This document shows, one piece after another, positions 16,847 through 28,742 of a stretch of 64,000 nt of DNA. Numbering within the stretch: the first letter of the stretch is position 1; each line of letters opens with the position of its first letter. Position numbers and translations under genes: made by a program. This stretch comes from Mycobacteriaceae bacterium (GTDB lineage Bacteria > Actinomycetota > Actinomycetes > Mycobacteriales > Mycobacteriaceae). The notes below the pieces were generated by a model. That model saw only the letters and a program-made list of their open reading frames with translations, did no database searches and had not been told where the DNA came from. Location of the stretch: positions 1 to 64,000 of the forward strand of contig JAFARC010000016.1 in assembly GCA_019245755.1 (NCBI GenBank), given 5' to 3'.

Positions 16847-19800
16847 ATGGTGGGCGATCCCCTGAAGACCCAGCGCGACGTCGGCACCGCCGTCGCCATG
16901 CAGCTGCGTGCCGCGGGTTTCGAGGATGCTGAAGAAATCGGGCGCGGCGGCTTCGGTGTGGTGTTCCGGTGCACTCAGGCCGCCCTGGATCGCACGGTGG
17001 CCGTGAAGGTCCTCACCGGAGAATTGGACGAGGACCGGGAACGGTTCCTGCGCGAGCAACGGGCGATGGGCCGGCTGGGAGGGCACCCCAACATCGTCGG
17101 TGTTCTGCAGGTCGGCGAAACCGAGAGCGGTCGCCCTTACCTGGTGATGCAATACCACCGCCGGGATTCGCTTGACACCCGGATCCGCAACCACGGGCCG
17201 CTGCCGCTGCGGGACGTGCTGCGGCTGGGCGTGAAAATGGCCGGGGCATTGGAGACCGCCCACCGTGTGGGTGTCGTGCACCGTGACGTCAAGCCGGGCA
17301 ACATCTTGTTCACCGACTACGGTGAGCCGGCGTTGACCGACTTCGGCATCGCGCACATCTCCGGCGGATTCCAGACGGGCGCGGGTACTTTCACCGGGTC
17401 ACCGGCGTTCACCGCGCCCGAGGTCCTCAGCGGCGACCGGCCCACCACCGCCTCCGATGTCTACGGTCTGGGCGCGACGTTGTTCACCACCCTGACCGGG
17501 CATGCCGCGTACGAACGCCGCAGCGGCGAACAGGTTGTGGCGCAGTTCCTGCGAGTCGCGAGCGAGTCTCCTCCGAACCTGCGGGACAATGGTATCCCCG
17601 AAGACGTCGCGGCCGCCGTCGAGCAAGCGATGTCGCGGGATCCGCACGACCGCCCGTCCGTGCGGGCGTTCGGGGAACAGCTACAGCATCTGCAGCGCAT
17701 TCACGGCTTCCCCGTCGATCAGATGGCACTGCGGCCCGACTCGGAGACCGAACCCACGGCGCAGCCCCCCACCGCCACCACCGACCGTGGCAGCACACGG
17801 GGCAATCTGCCCCTTGAGTTGACGAGTTTCGTTGGCCGGGACGCCGATCTGGACAGGCTGAAGACGATGGTGGGGAGCTCGCGTCTGGTCACCGTGACCG
17901 GCATCGGCGGTGTCGGTAAGACCCGGCTTGCGCTGCGCGCGGTGACCGCTGTTCGCCCGGACTTTGCCGACGGGGTGTGGCTGGTGGAACTGGGCGAGCT
18001 CCGCGACGGGTCGCTGCTCATCGACGTGGTCGCCGCCGCGCTACGGCTGCGCGACCAGTCGGCGCGGCCGCTGCAGGACGTGCTGATCGAATTCCTCTCG
18101 GCGCGCCAGATGCTGCTGGTCCTCGACAACTGCGAGCAGGTGGTTGACGAGGTCGCAGAGCTCGCCGAGACACTGCTGCGGTCGTGCGAGCAACTGCGCA
18201 TCGTGGCCACCAGCCGCGAAGCGCTCGATATCGGCGGCGAATCCGTGCTGCCGTTGTCGCCATTGGCCTTTCCCGATCCTGATTCCGAACCGCCGCTCGG
18301 CGGCGTGGGCTCCTTCGATGCCCTGGCACTGTTCGCTGAGCGGGCCGCCGCGGCGGTTCCCGGCTTCGAAATAACACAGCGCAACAAGGACATCGTCGCG
18401 CAGATCTGCGCACGGCTGGACGGGCTGCCGCTGGCGATCGAGCTGGCGGTGGCGCGGCTGAAAGCGATGTCACCCGAGCAGATGCTGGAGCGGCTCTCCG
18501 ACCGATACTCGGTGCTCAGCCATGGCAGCCGCGGCGCGCCGGAGCGGCAGCGGTCCTTGGAGTGGAGCATCGCGTGGAGCTACGACTTGTGCACCCCGGC
18601 GGAGCAGCAGCTGTGGGCGCGGCTGTCGGTCTTTGCGGGAAGCTTCGAACTCGAAGCCGCGGAGGGCATCTGCGGTGACGGTGTCAGCTCCGACGACCTT
18701 GTCGACCTGTTGTCGTCGTTGGTGGACAAGTCGATGCTCATCCGTACCGAATCCGCCGGTGTGGTCCGTTTCCGGCTGTTGCAGACGCTGCGCGCCTTCG
18801 GTCGGGGAAGAATCGAGCACACCGGCGCCTACACCGAGCTGCGCCGGCGGCACCGGGATTGGTATCACCGGCTGGTCACCGACGCAGAATCGGACTGGTT
18901 TGGCCCGCGCCAGTCGATGTGGCTTGCCCGGCTGGAACGCGAGCTGCCCAATCTGCGTGAGGCGCTTGATTTCACCCTGTCGGAGGGCGACGGGCGAGCC
19001 CTTGAAACCGCGGCGGCACTCTTCTCGTTTTGGACAAGCCGCGGACTGCTCGGTGAGGGGCGTCGCCTGCTCGACCGCGCGCTGACCGAACTGCCGAACG
19101 CCTCCCCGGCCGCGCGTGCCAAGGCGTTGTATGCGGCCACATTGCTGGCCGGCGTGCACGGCGACCTAGCGGCGGCCGCGACACGAGCCGCGGAGGCAGC
19201 CACGCTGGCCGGGCAGGGCGTCGACCCCGCGACGGCGGTTTTGGTGGCCACCGCCGACGGATTCGCCGCGCTGTTGTCCGGCGACGTGGCTGGGGGGCTT
19301 CGCACCCTGCAGGCCGCCGCCGATCTCGGCGGTGACCCGTTTGCCCGAGGTGGTGCGTTACTTCTGCTTGGCTGGGCCCGTGAGCTGGGCGGCGACGTGG
19401 CTGGTGCGCTGGCGGTATTCGAGGAGGTTCTTGCGCTGTGCGAGCGCCACCAGGAGTCGGTGTACCGGACCAACGCGCTGTGGTCGATCGGGATCGGGAA
19501 ATGGCGGCTAGGTGAGAAGGACGACGCGGCGGCAAAGCTGCGCGAGGGGCTTCGATTCGCGCGGACCAACAACGACCGGCGCGCGGCGGCGTCCTGCATG
19601 GAGGCGTTGGCATGGGTTGCGATGGACGACAACGATGCCTGGTTTGTCGCCGTCATGCTTTCTGCCGCAGCGGAGTTGGGCCGGTCGGTCGGACACGGGC
19701 TCATCGAGTTCACCGATCTGGGTGACTACCATCAGGACTGCGAGCGGCGTGCCCGAGAAGCACTCGGAGCAGAAGAATTTGACGCCGCCCGTCGCGAGGG

Positions 19801-19849
19801 TCGCACAATGCATTTCCACGACGCGGTGACCTACGCCCTGCGGGAATGA
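16847..19849 (+). CDS. PknK-like Ser/Thr kinase fused to STAND ATPase and repeats
   Basis: The protein has 1000 residues from the ATG at 16847, which has AAGGAG 6 bp upstream. The kinase domain spans 25-280: glycine loop IGRGGFGVVF at 31-40, K54, HRDVKPGN at 145-152 (D147), DFG at 165-167 and APE at 190-192. After a Pro/Thr linker comes a STAND/NB-ARC-type ATPase at about 325-600, with P-loop GIGGVGKT at 352-359, LLVLDNCE as Walker B and DGLPLAIELA. The remainder is TPR-like helical repeats. This matches the layout of PknK, which links phosphorylation to control of transcription. No LuxR-type HTH is seen at the C-terminus, and no transmembrane segment, so it acts in the cytoplasm. Its target is unknown. 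Confidence 0.88.
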   Translation: MVGDPLKTQRDVGTAVAMQLRAAGFEDAEEIGRGGFGVVFRCTQAALDRTVAVKVLTGELDEDRERFLREQRAMGRLGGHPNIVGVLQVGETESGRPYLVMQYHRRDSLDTRIRNHGPLPLRDVLRLGVKMAGALETAHRVGVVHRDVKPGNILFTDYGEPALTDFGIAHISGGFQTGAGTFTGSPAFTAPEVLSGDRPTTASDVYGLGATLFTTLTGHAAYERRSGEQVVAQFLRVASESPPNLRDNGIPEDVAAAVEQAMSRDPHDRPSVRAFGEQLQHLQRIHGFPVDQMALRPDSETEPTAQPPTATTDRGSTRGNLPLELTSFVGRDADLDRLKTMVGSSRLVTVTGIGGVGKTRLALRAVTAVRPDFADGVWLVELGELRDGSLLIDVVAAALRLRDQSARPLQDVLIEFLSARQMLLVLDNCEQVVDEVAELAETLLRSCEQLRIVATSREALDIGGESVLPLSPLAFPDPDSEPPLGGVGSFDALALFAERAAAAVPGFEITQRNKDIVAQICARLDGLPLAIELAVARLKAMSPEQMLERLSDRYSVLSHGSRGAPERQRSLEWSIAWSYDLCTPAEQQLWARLSVFAGSFELEAAEGICGDGVSSDDLVDLLSSLVDKSMLIRTESAGVVRFRLLQTLRAFGRGRIEHTGAYTELRRRHRDWYHRLVTDAESDWFGPRQSMWLARLERELPNLREALDFTLSEGDGRALETAAALFSFWTSRGLLGEGRRLLDRALTELPNASPAARAKALYAATLLAGVHGDLAAAATRAAEAATLAGQGVDPATAVLVATADGFAALLSGDVAGGLRTLQAAADLGGDPFARGGALLLLGWARELGGDVAGALAVFEEVLALCERHQESVYRTNALWSIGIGKWRLGEKDDAAAKLREGLRFARTNNDRRAAASCMEALAWVAMDDNDAWFVAVMLSAAAELGRSVGHGLIEFTDLGDYHQDCERRAREALGAEEFDAARREGRTMHFHDAVTYALRE

Positions 19850-19851
19850 AC

Positions 19852-19869
19852 CGCGGGTGAGAACCCGCG
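19852..19869. terminator. Hairpin between convergent genes
   Basis: A perfect 7-bp GC stem, CGCGGGT/ACCCGCG, with a GAGA tetraloop begins 3 bp after the kinase stop. The convergent cdh gene ends 42 bp further on. There is no T-tract, as is common in mycobacteria, so it may act in both directions or only stabilise the 3' end. Confidence 0.5.
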
Positions 19870-19910
19870 CACGGCGTCTGCGGCGCCTTCACCGTCGCAG
19901 CCGCGCGACG

Positions 19911-20693
19911 TCACGATCGTATGGGCGGTGGGCATGACGTGTGATCCTGCAATTCCTCGCTGGTTGCCACATCGCCGGCGGTGGCGCCGGCGCGATCGGC
20001 GAGGATGATGAAACCCGGCTGTCCGCCGGCAGCCACGGTTCCGACCACCGCCAGGGTTTCCTGCCCCATATCGGCGCGTGCACCCGTATCGCCGTCCGCC
20101 AGCACGGCGAACGGATTGACCGGGTCGAGGTCATCACCTTGGACCGCGATCGCGTTGTAGCGATGACCGGCGAGCGGGACTGGAAACGGTGTCCACGCCG
20201 CTCCGATCTCGGCCGCATGTTCGGCCAGCGCCTGGTGCACATCGGCGCGGATGCAGTCGATGTGGATATGCAGCTGGTTCTGCGTCTGAGAGGCCTGGGA
20301 GTTGACGGCTAGGCTCATCCAGTCGCGCGGCAGCGTCCCGCCGGCCAACTCGTCGACGAAGGAGCGTGTCCGCCACGCCGCCGCGAAGTAGTTGGTCACG
20401 CCGGACGCCAGTACCGCGGGGCTGGAGATACCGACGATCCGCGCGGTCGGGATGAGCAGAAACTGCCTGGCGCCCGAGATGTCCTTGAGCACTGCGTAGC
20501 CGTTGTCCTCACCGGCGGTGAGGTCGACCAGGGCACATGGCGCGGGATTGCTGTGCTGCTGCTGATCGGGAACGCAGCGATCGTGCACGATCGTCCAGAT
20601 CGCGTCGGGATCGGCGTGCGTTCCGCCCATGCCGACACAGCACAACGCGACGGCCAACGCCGCCGCACCAAGTAAGCGGCCGCCATGCCTCAC
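19911..20693 (-). CDS. cdh: CDP-diacylglycerol pyrophosphatase
   Basis: The 260-residue protein begins with an export signal (about residues 1-27, AALAVALCCVGMGGTHA), so it acts outside the cytoplasm or at the membrane. The HIT-like motif QLHIHIDCI at about 140-148 and the flanking conserved blocks (WTIVHDRCVP, GISSPAVL, HRYNAIAVQG) identify Cdh, which hydrolyses CDP-diacylglycerol to CMP and phosphatidate. The homologue in M. tuberculosis is Rv2289. The GTG start is reasonable because the signal peptide follows directly. It is convergent with the kinase gene and divergent from the hydrolase gene. Confidence 0.88.
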   Translation of the reverse strand: MRHGGRLLGAAALAVALCCVGMGGTHADPDAIWTIVHDRCVPDQQQHSNPAPCALVDLTAGEDNGYAVLKDISGARQFLLIPTARIVGISSPAVLASGVTNYFAAAWRTRSFVDELAGGTLPRDWMSLAVNSQASQTQNQLHIHIDCIRADVHQALAEHAAEIGAAWTPFPVPLAGHRYNAIAVQGDDLDPVNPFAVLADGDTGARADMGQETLAVVGTVAAGGQPGFIILADRAGATAGDVATSEELQDHTSCPPPIRS

Positions 20694-20943
20694 CGCCCAA
20701 ACGGTAGCTGTCTACGCCGGTGGCGATGAAGTAAAAGAGCTCTCCGGGCAGGTTCAGCGGCGCCTGCGATCTAGGTTTCCGGCCGCGACGCAGGCTTCCC
20801 AGACCCGGCGCAGGCCGAAGCTTAGCCGGCCAGTGGCTTGCCTGCGCGACTCCCCGCCCGGGTTGCGAGCAACATCAGCAACGCCACATAAACTGGGTGA
20901 CGACTGGTAGCTGGCTAATAGCTAAGTTCCGAGGGGAGCGTTG

Positions 20944-21870
20944 ATGGCCAGACTGGGCGCCATGCCGCCGGGTCGCGCGCTCTCCGTGCGTTCCACCGAC
21001 GGCACGCGGTTGCACGTGGAGGTCTTCGGGCCGGACGACGGCTATCCGGTGGTGCTGTCACACGGCATCACCTGTGCGCTACGGGTCTGGACGCATCAGA
21101 TCGCCGACTTGGCCACCGACCACCGCGTGATCGCGTTCGATCATCGCGGGCACGGCCGCAGCGACGTCCCTCGCCGCGGCGGTTACACCCTCGCCCATGT
21201 CGCCGCCGACCTCAACGCGGTCCTCGACGCCACACTGAAACCCGGCGAGCGCGCCCTCCTCGCCGGCCACTCGATGGGTGGTGTCGCGATCGTGTCGTGG
21301 GCCGACCGGTACCGCGACGCAGTGCGTCGGCGCGCCGACGCCGTCGCGCTGATCAACAGCGTGACGGGTGATCTGCTGCAGGAGCTGCAGGTCGCGCAGG
21401 TACCTGCGGTGTTGGCCGGCACCCGTGTCCGGATCGCCCAGGGTGTGATCCGTGCCGTCGGTTCGCGTCCCGTTCCGTGGGGAACGCATTGGACGAGCCG
21501 CAGATTCGTCGCCGCGATGGCGGTCGGTGCCGACGCCGACCCGTCGGTGGGGGATTTCATCTATCGCCTCTTCGCGGCCACGCCGCCGGCGGCCCGCGGC
21601 GGCTGCGCGCGGATGCTGGCCGACGCATTGGGATCCGTGCACCTCAAGTTGGACGGCCTCACTGTGCCTACCCTGGTCATCGGCAGCGAGAAGGACCGCC
21701 TGCTGCCGATCGGGCACTCCCGCAAGATCGCCGAGGCCGCGCCCAACCTTATCGAGTTCGTCCGCCTCTCCGGCGGCCACTGCTCGATCTTGGAAAGACC
21801 CGCCGAGGTGAACCGTAGGCTGCGCAATCTCGTCGCCCTGGCCACCGAGGAACGCCGCGCCAGTTCCTAG
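20944..21870 (+). CDS. hpx: Alpha/beta hydrolase (Hpx, Rv3171c homologue)
   Basis: This 308-residue alpha/beta hydrolase has an HG motif in VLSHGITC, nucleophile elbow GHSMGG with S110, and catalytic His in SGGHCSILE near residue 280. An Asp in SEKDRLLP completes the triad. It is annotated in M. tuberculosis as a non-heme haloperoxidase, but the fold equally suits an esterase or lipase, and no halogenation evidence exists in the sequence. The ATG at 20944 has GAGGGGAG upstream; a TTG precedes it. Its stop overlaps that of the convergent aofH gene by 3 bp, the same neighbour pair as Rv3170-Rv3171c. Confidence 0.82.
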   Translation: MARLGAMPPGRALSVRSTDGTRLHVEVFGPDDGYPVVLSHGITCALRVWTHQIADLATDHRVIAFDHRGHGRSDVPRRGGYTLAHVAADLNAVLDATLKPGERALLAGHSMGGVAIVSWADRYRDAVRRRADAVALINSVTGDLLQELQVAQVPAVLAGTRVRIAQGVIRAVGSRPVPWGTHWTSRRFVAAMAVGADADPSVGDFIYRLFAATPPAARGGCARMLADALGSVHLKLDGLTVPTLVIGSEKDRLLPIGHSRKIAEAAPNLIEFVRLSGGHCSILERPAEVNRRLRNLVALATEERRASS

Positions 21871-23186
21871 GAGGCCGCCAGCCGCGCCGCCACCTCGGCC
21901 GCGGCCCGCTTGCCTGAGCGCACCGCGCCCTCGAGAAAGCCGGTCCACACGTCGGCCGTCTCGGTGCCCGCCCAATGGATCGGACCGACGGGTTCGCGCA
22001 GCCACGGCCCGACGCTGGTCCATGATCCCGGCGGCACTGCGGCCGTCGGTCCGCCCGGCGCGAACGACTCTGCACCCCAGCAGTGGTCGACGTAGTCGAT
22101 CGGCCCGCCAGCCTCCTCACCGAACACGCTGACCAAGGCCGCCAGAACGCGATCGCGGCGCTGCGCGGGCGGCAGGTGGTCGAATGTGCGAGGGTCGGTG
22201 AAGCCGAGCAGAATCCCGGGCCCACGCTCGTCCGGGCTGACGTCGAAGGTGATGAACACGGGCCCCCCGTCCAGCAGGGCCTGCCCTGAGTGCCCGTCGG
22301 CCCGCCAGAACGCAGTGGTGTAGGCGGCGTAGGCCTTGCTCAACCGGCCCTGCGGCCACCGGGCGGCCAACCGCGCGTGCCCGTCGGGCAGCGGGGGATC
22401 GAATTCGATGCCGGCCCGGTGCTCCGGCGCGATCGCGACGATCGCGGATCGCGCTGTCACCCGGCGCCCGCCGCAGCTGGCCGCCACGCCCGCGGCATCC
22501 CAATGGAGCGCTTGCACCGCGCAATTCAGCACCACCCGCGGACCCAATTCGGCGGCCATCCTGACCGCGATCTGCTGCGTCCCAGCTCCGAAACGGTCCT
22601 GCTGCGCGCCGTCGCGGACGTCGAGCATGCGGTCCAGGCCGCCGGCCGCCTTGACGTAGCGCACCGCATGCAGCAGCGACACCCGGTCCGGCTCGCAACC
22701 CCACGTCACCCGGCTGACGATGGCCATCAGGTCGCGCGACGACCGCGACGCGCGGATTCCGTGCAGCCAGTCCGCCAGCGACTGGACGTCGAGCCGGTCC
22801 GGGCGGACGGCACGGCCCAGCCGGGCAAACTGCCAACGGATTCGGCCGATGTCGAGCAGTTCCAGCGGCGACAGCCGCGGAATGGTGCCGCGGTAGGCGC
22901 GCACCTTGCCACGCCAGCGGATCAGGTTGGTGCCGTCGTCGTAGACGGGCGTGGTGTCACATCCCAGGTCGGCGGCCAGCTTGAGCACCTCGTCCTGGGT
23001 CGGACCGACAAATGTTGCGCCGAGGTCGACGGGCGCGCCGGCGATCGTCGTCGTGCACGATCGGCCGCCCACCCGGCCTCGGCCTTCGAGGACGACGACG
23101 TCATGCCCGAGCCGTGTCAACTCGCGGGCCGCGGCGAGCCCGGCGAAGCCCGCGCCGACCACGACGACGTCCACCGGTCCATCCAA
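21867..23186 (-). CDS. aofH: Flavin amine oxidase (AofH, Rv3170 homologue)
   Basis: This 439-residue FAD enzyme has the N-terminal dinucleotide motif [19 protein letters not shown] with [11 protein letters not shown], the central substrate-binding region, and the C-terminal flavin motif [19 protein letters not shown]. Family members oxidise amines to aldehydes, with release of ammonia and peroxide. The Cys used for covalent FAD in eukaryotic MAO is not evident, so FAD is probably held non-covalently. No signal peptide is seen. The gene is convergent with hpx and divergent from the monooxygenase gene 40 bp away. Confidence 0.85.
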   Translation of the reverse strand: MDGPVDVVVVGAGFAGLAAARELTRLGHDVVVLEGRGRVGGRSCTTTIAGAPVDLGATFVGPTQDEVLKLAADLGCDTTPVYDDGTNLIRWRGKVRAYRGTIPRLSPLELLDIGRIRWQFARLGRAVRPDRLDVQSLADWLHGIRASRSSRDLMAIVSRVTWGCEPDRVSLLHAVRYVKAAGGLDRMLDVRDGAQQDRFGAGTQQIAVRMAAELGPRVVLNCAVQALHWDAAGVAASCGGRRVTARSAIVAIAPEHRAGIEFDPPLPDGHARLAARWPQGRLSKAYAAYTTAFWRADGHSGQALLDGGPVFITFDVSPDERGPGILLGFTDPRTFDHLPPAQRRDRVLAALVSVFGEEAGGPIDYVDHCWGAESFAPGGPTAAVPPGSWTSVGPWLREPVGPIHWAGTETADVWTGFLEGAVRSGKRAAAEVAARLAAS

Positions 23187-23225
23187 CCCTGCCGAGCGCG
23201 GCTCGGGTAGGCCTATCGTGATGGC

Positions 23226-24707
23226 ATGACACCGGAGTCAGCGGAATACTTCGACGTGCTGATCGTCGGCGCCGGCATCTCGGGTATCGGCGCCGGCTAC
23301 CGCATCCACGAACGCAACCCGGGGTTGACCTACGCCATCCTGGAACGACGAGAGCGGCTCGGCGGAACCTGGGACCTGTTCCGCTATCCCGGTGTCCGTT
23401 CCGACAGCGACATCTTCACCCTGAGCTATCCGTACGAGCCGTGGACGCGACCAGAGGCGGTTGCCGACGGCGAGCATATTTGGCAGTACCTCGCCGACAC
23501 GGCCCGCAAGTACCACATCGACGACCATATCCGCCTGCGCACCTACGTCCGCTCCGCCGATTGGGATTCCGCCACGGACACCTGGACCGTGCATGCCGAG
23601 CAGGATGGCACCGACATCGCGTATCGCTGCGGGTTCCTGTTCTGCGGCACCGGCTACTACGACTACGACACTCCCTACACGCCGGAATTCCGTGGTGTCC
23701 AGGATTTCGCCGGGGAGGTCGTGCACCCGCAGCACTGGCCGCAGGCGCTTGACTACGCCGGCAAGAGGGTCGTGGTGATCGGCAGCGGCGCGACGGCGAT
23801 CAGCCTGATTCCGTCGCTGACCCACCGGGCCGCACACGTCACGATGCTGCAGCGCTCGCCCACCTACCTGTTTTCTTCGCCGAAGATCAACCGCGCGGCG
23901 AACCTGCTCCGAAAATTGCTGCCGCCCAGAACCGCTCACGCCGTCATTCGCTGGCGCTACGCGTTCTTCTACTTCTACACCTATCAGCTTGCCCGCAAGG
24001 CGCCTGGGCTCTTCAAAAGGGTCTTGCGCGGCACCGCGATCCGCAACCTACCCGCAGGCTACGATGTCGATCTGCACTTCAAGCCCCGCTACAACCCGTG
24101 GGATCAGCGGTTGTGTCTGATTTTGGACGCCGACTTGTACAAGGCCGTTTCGGCTGGCCGAGCTGAAGTCGTCACCGACCAGATCGACCACTTCGACTCC
24201 ACCGGAATCGTTCTCAAATCGGGCAGGCACCTCGACGCTGACGTGGTGATCACCGCGACGGGCTTGCAACTGCAGGCGCTTGGTGGGATCACGGTCAGCA
24301 TCGACGGTGAGAAGATCAACCCGCACGAGCGTTTCGTCTACAAGGAGCATCTGCTCGAGGACGTCCCGAACATGGCCTGGTGCATCGGCTACACCAATGC
24401 CTCGTGGACGCTGAGGGCGGACATGACCGCGGATGCGGTGGCGAAGTTGCTGGCGTATATGGAGTCTCACGGCTACACCCACGCCTACCCGCACCTCGGC
24501 GACACGCCGATGGACGAGCAGCCGACGTGGAACCTCAGCGCCGGCTATGTGCTGCGGGCGCCGGATGTGTTGCCGAGATCCGGCACTCATCGCCCGTGGA
24601 AGGTGCGCCACAACTATCTACTAGATGCGCTCGACCACCGATTCGACCGCATCGCGGAATCGATGGTGTTCGGCCGGGTGAGCGGCGAGCAGAGTCGGCC
24701 GGCGTAA
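23226..24707 (+). CDS. EthA-like flavin-containing (Baeyer-Villiger) monooxygenase
   Basis: The 493-residue protein has an FAD motif [11 protein letters not shown], an NADPH motif [10 protein letters not shown], and between them the Baeyer-Villiger fingerprint [12 protein letters not shown]. It shares with EthA the blocks [51 protein letters not shown] and [13 protein letters not shown]. It should oxidise ketones or sulfur compounds with NADPH and O2. Mycobacteria carry several such enzymes (EthA, Rv0565c, Rv0892); the location away from ethR makes this a paralogue rather than ethA itself. It may contribute to thioamide prodrug activation, which is inference only. Confidence 0.87.
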   Translation: MTPESAEYFDVLIVGAGISGIGAGYRIHERNPGLTYAILERRERLGGTWDLFRYPGVRSDSDIFTLSYPYEPWTRPEAVADGEHIWQYLADTARKYHIDDHIRLRTYVRSADWDSATDTWTVHAEQDGTDIAYRCGFLFCGTGYYDYDTPYTPEFRGVQDFAGEVVHPQHWPQALDYAGKRVVVIGSGATAISLIPSLTHRAAHVTMLQRSPTYLFSSPKINRAANLLRKLLPPRTAHAVIRWRYAFFYFYTYQLARKAPGLFKRVLRGTAIRNLPAGYDVDLHFKPRYNPWDQRLCLILDADLYKAVSAGRAEVVTDQIDHFDSTGIVLKSGRHLDADVVITATGLQLQALGGITVSIDGEKINPHERFVYKEHLLEDVPNMAWCIGYTNASWTLRADMTADAVAKLLAYMESHGYTHAYPHLGDTPMDEQPTWNLSAGYVLRAPDVLPRSGTHRPWKVRHNYLLDALDHRFDRIAESMVFGRVSGEQSRPA

Positions 24708-24710
24708 ACC

Positions 24711-25825
24711 CTAGGGCGACACCGACATCCAGTCGGCGAACCCGGACGGGTCATGACGGCCCAGGGCGCCGTGCTCGAACAGGCCCCAACCCTCTACCGG
24801 GTCGCGGTCTCCATCGCGACAGGTGGCCCTGCCCACGTGGTCGATGACCCCGAAGCCGGCCCTGGCGATGATGGCCGGATCGGTCATGTCGTAGGTCAGA
24901 CGCTCGGTGAACTTCTCGCCCTTCCACATGCCGTGCAGCCAGTCTGAGTCGCCGCCATAGCCGCCACCGACGTGGATTGGCACCGGCAGTTTGGATTCCA
25001 CGTCCAACCTTACCGAGTGGCCGTCCATCGCGGTCGCGTCGATCGTTGCGCCGGTGGGAATGCGGGTGCCCGACCGGTAGTGGATTTCCACCCGTGGCCA
25101 GCCCAACTGCTCCACACGGCCGTCGCGCCAGATCCGCGTGCAGTCGTTGAGCGACCGGAATCCGTTGGGCTCCTCCTGGATGATCAGCACGATCGCGAAG
25201 TCGTCGAACGCCATCGGCACATACAGCCACCACATGCCCTCGAACGGCGGATTGGCGGGCCGGCCTGCCGGTTCCGGCTCGCCCACCGGCCGAATGCCCC
25301 ACGACCGGTCGCGGGTGCCCAGCCACGCCGCCGGGTCGACGGCGATCTCCTCGCCGTCGATCACGATGTGTCCGCTCCACGTACCGACCTGTGCGAAACG
25401 CTGCGCATCCAACGCGATTCGGTTGCCGCTGCGCAGCACATGCGGCTGTTCCCGGATGACGTCGAACAGCCCCTTCCACGTCATGTCGACGGCGACGCCC
25501 TGGGTCTCGTCGAGGATCACCCGCAGCTTGTGTAACGGCTCGGTGACCTCGATGCGGTAGCCGTTGACGTGCTGGTTGAGCCGGTCCTCGTCGATCGCGT
25601 CGGACAGATGCACCGCGGTCTGCACATCGCCGCGGCGCACCAGCACGAACGCGTCCTTCACCCCCAGGTTCGGGTAGTACCCGATGCCGGTGATCAGGAA
25701 GAGGTTTCCGGACCGGTCGTGGGCGTTGAGGTAGGAGCGGTCGTAGAAATTGCGGTCGCTGGCGCCGGGCCAGCCGATCGGCTGGGGAATCTGATGGACG
25801 GGGAATTCGTCGACCGGTCCAAGCA

Positions 25826-25826
<1 letters not shown>
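24711..25826 (-). CDS. Conserved protein, Rv3169 homologue
   Basis: This 371-residue protein of unknown activity corresponds to Rv3169. Blocks such as RNFYDRSYLNAHDRSGNLFLITGIGYYPNLGV and WGTRDRSWGIRPVGEP (partly written here as LGTRDRSWGIRPVG) recall the beta-rich carotenoid 1,2-hydratase/lipocalin-like fold used by AttH-type proteins. It has no signal peptide and no clear catalytic motif. The ATG at 25826 overlaps the TGA of the Rv3168-like gene, so the two are co-translated. The frame is open further upstream, but that part is antisense-like low-complexity sequence. Confidence 0.8.
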
Positions 25827-27622
<1,796 letters not shown>

Positions 27623-27677
27623 TTATCCGCCGGCATCTGACATCGCAGCTCAACGCCTGGCGCGTACGTTGAAATCG

Positions 27678-28742
27678 ATGGAGGGTATTCCGGAGCTGGT
27701 GCCGGTCCTGCCGGCCCATCGCTTCGATGAGGCGGCGCTGGCGCGTTATCTGCGCACCCGCGGCCTCGATGGCGACCTGCGGATCCGCCAGTTTCAGGGC
27801 GGACAGAGCAATCCGACATTCCATCTGAGCACGGCAGACCACGAATACGTGCTCCGCAAGAAGCCGCCGGGCAAGTTACTGCCCCGCGCGCACGAGGTCG
27901 AGCGTGAGTACCGCGTCATGTCCGCACTGGCGGGCAGCGATGTTCCGGTGCCGCGTACCCGCCTGCTGTGCACCGACGATTCCGTCATCGGCACAGCGTT
28001 TTTCGTGATGGATTACGTGCCGGGCCGTGTTTTTGCCGACCGGGTCATGCGCGCGGGCACGCCCGCCGAGCGCACGGCGATTTACGACGGCCTCGCGCGT
28101 GTTCTGGCCGCCCTGCATCGGGTGGACTGGCACGCTGCTGGGCTGGACGGCTTCGGCAAGCCGCACGGCTACCTCCAACGCCAGGTGGCGCTGTGGACCA
28201 GGCAGTGGCAGGCCGCGCGCGTCGAGGATATGCCGGCGATGGATCGCCTCGCCGGGTGGCTGCCGCAGCACCTGCCCTGCGATGACGAGCTGGCATGCAT
28301 TGCCCATGGCGACTATCGACTGGGCAACGTTGTGATCCATCCCACCGAGGCGCGGATCGTCGCGGTGTTGGACTGGGAACTGGCCACGATCGGCCATCCG
28401 CTGGCCGACCTTGGCTATGCCTGCCTGATTTATCACTTACCGCCGGGCCGGGGCGGCTACACCGGTGTGGCGGGTGAGGACCTGGCCGGCACCGGCATCC
28501 CCGACGAGCGGGCATTCGTTGCCAGCTACTGCCGGTACGCCGGCCGCCAAGTTCCCGAAGCGCTCCTCCTGTTCGTGGTGTTTTCGATGTTCCGACTGGC
28601 CTCTATCGCCGCGGGGGTGTGGCGGCGCGGCCTGGATGGCAACGCATCCGACCCGCGCGCCGCCACCTCCGAGTTCCGTGACCGCTATCGGCAGTTGGCC
28701 GAGCGGGCTTGGGTGCTAGCTCAGAACGGCGGTGGTTGTTGA
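27678..28742 (+). CDS. ACAD10/11-type APH-fold kinase
   Basis: This is a 354-residue kinase of the APH fold most like the kinase half of ACAD10/ACAD11. The nucleotide loop FQGGQSNPTFHL and KKPPGKLLPRAHEVEREYRV are near the N-terminus, the catalytic CIAHGDYRLGNVVI is at about 210-225, and metal-binding VAVLDWELATIGHPLADLGYA follows. In the fused proteins the kinase phosphorylates a hydroxyacyl group, later eliminated by the dehydrogenase half. No dehydrogenase is adjacent here. The ATG at 27678 is chosen over a TTG 9 bp upstream. The 3' end overlaps the convergent lectin gene by 22 bp. Confidence 0.82.
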   Translation: MEGIPELVPVLPAHRFDEAALARYLRTRGLDGDLRIRQFQGGQSNPTFHLSTADHEYVLRKKPPGKLLPRAHEVEREYRVMSALAGSDVPVPRTRLLCTDDSVIGTAFFVMDYVPGRVFADRVMRAGTPAERTAIYDGLARVLAALHRVDWHAAGLDGFGKPHGYLQRQVALWTRQWQAARVEDMPAMDRLAGWLPQHLPCDDELACIAHGDYRLGNVVIHPTEARIVAVLDWELATIGHPLADLGYACLIYHLPPGRGGYTGVAGEDLAGTGIPDERAFVASYCRYAGRQVPEALLLFVVFSMFRLASIAAGVWRRGLDGNASDPRAATSEFRDRYRQLAERAWVLAQNGGGC

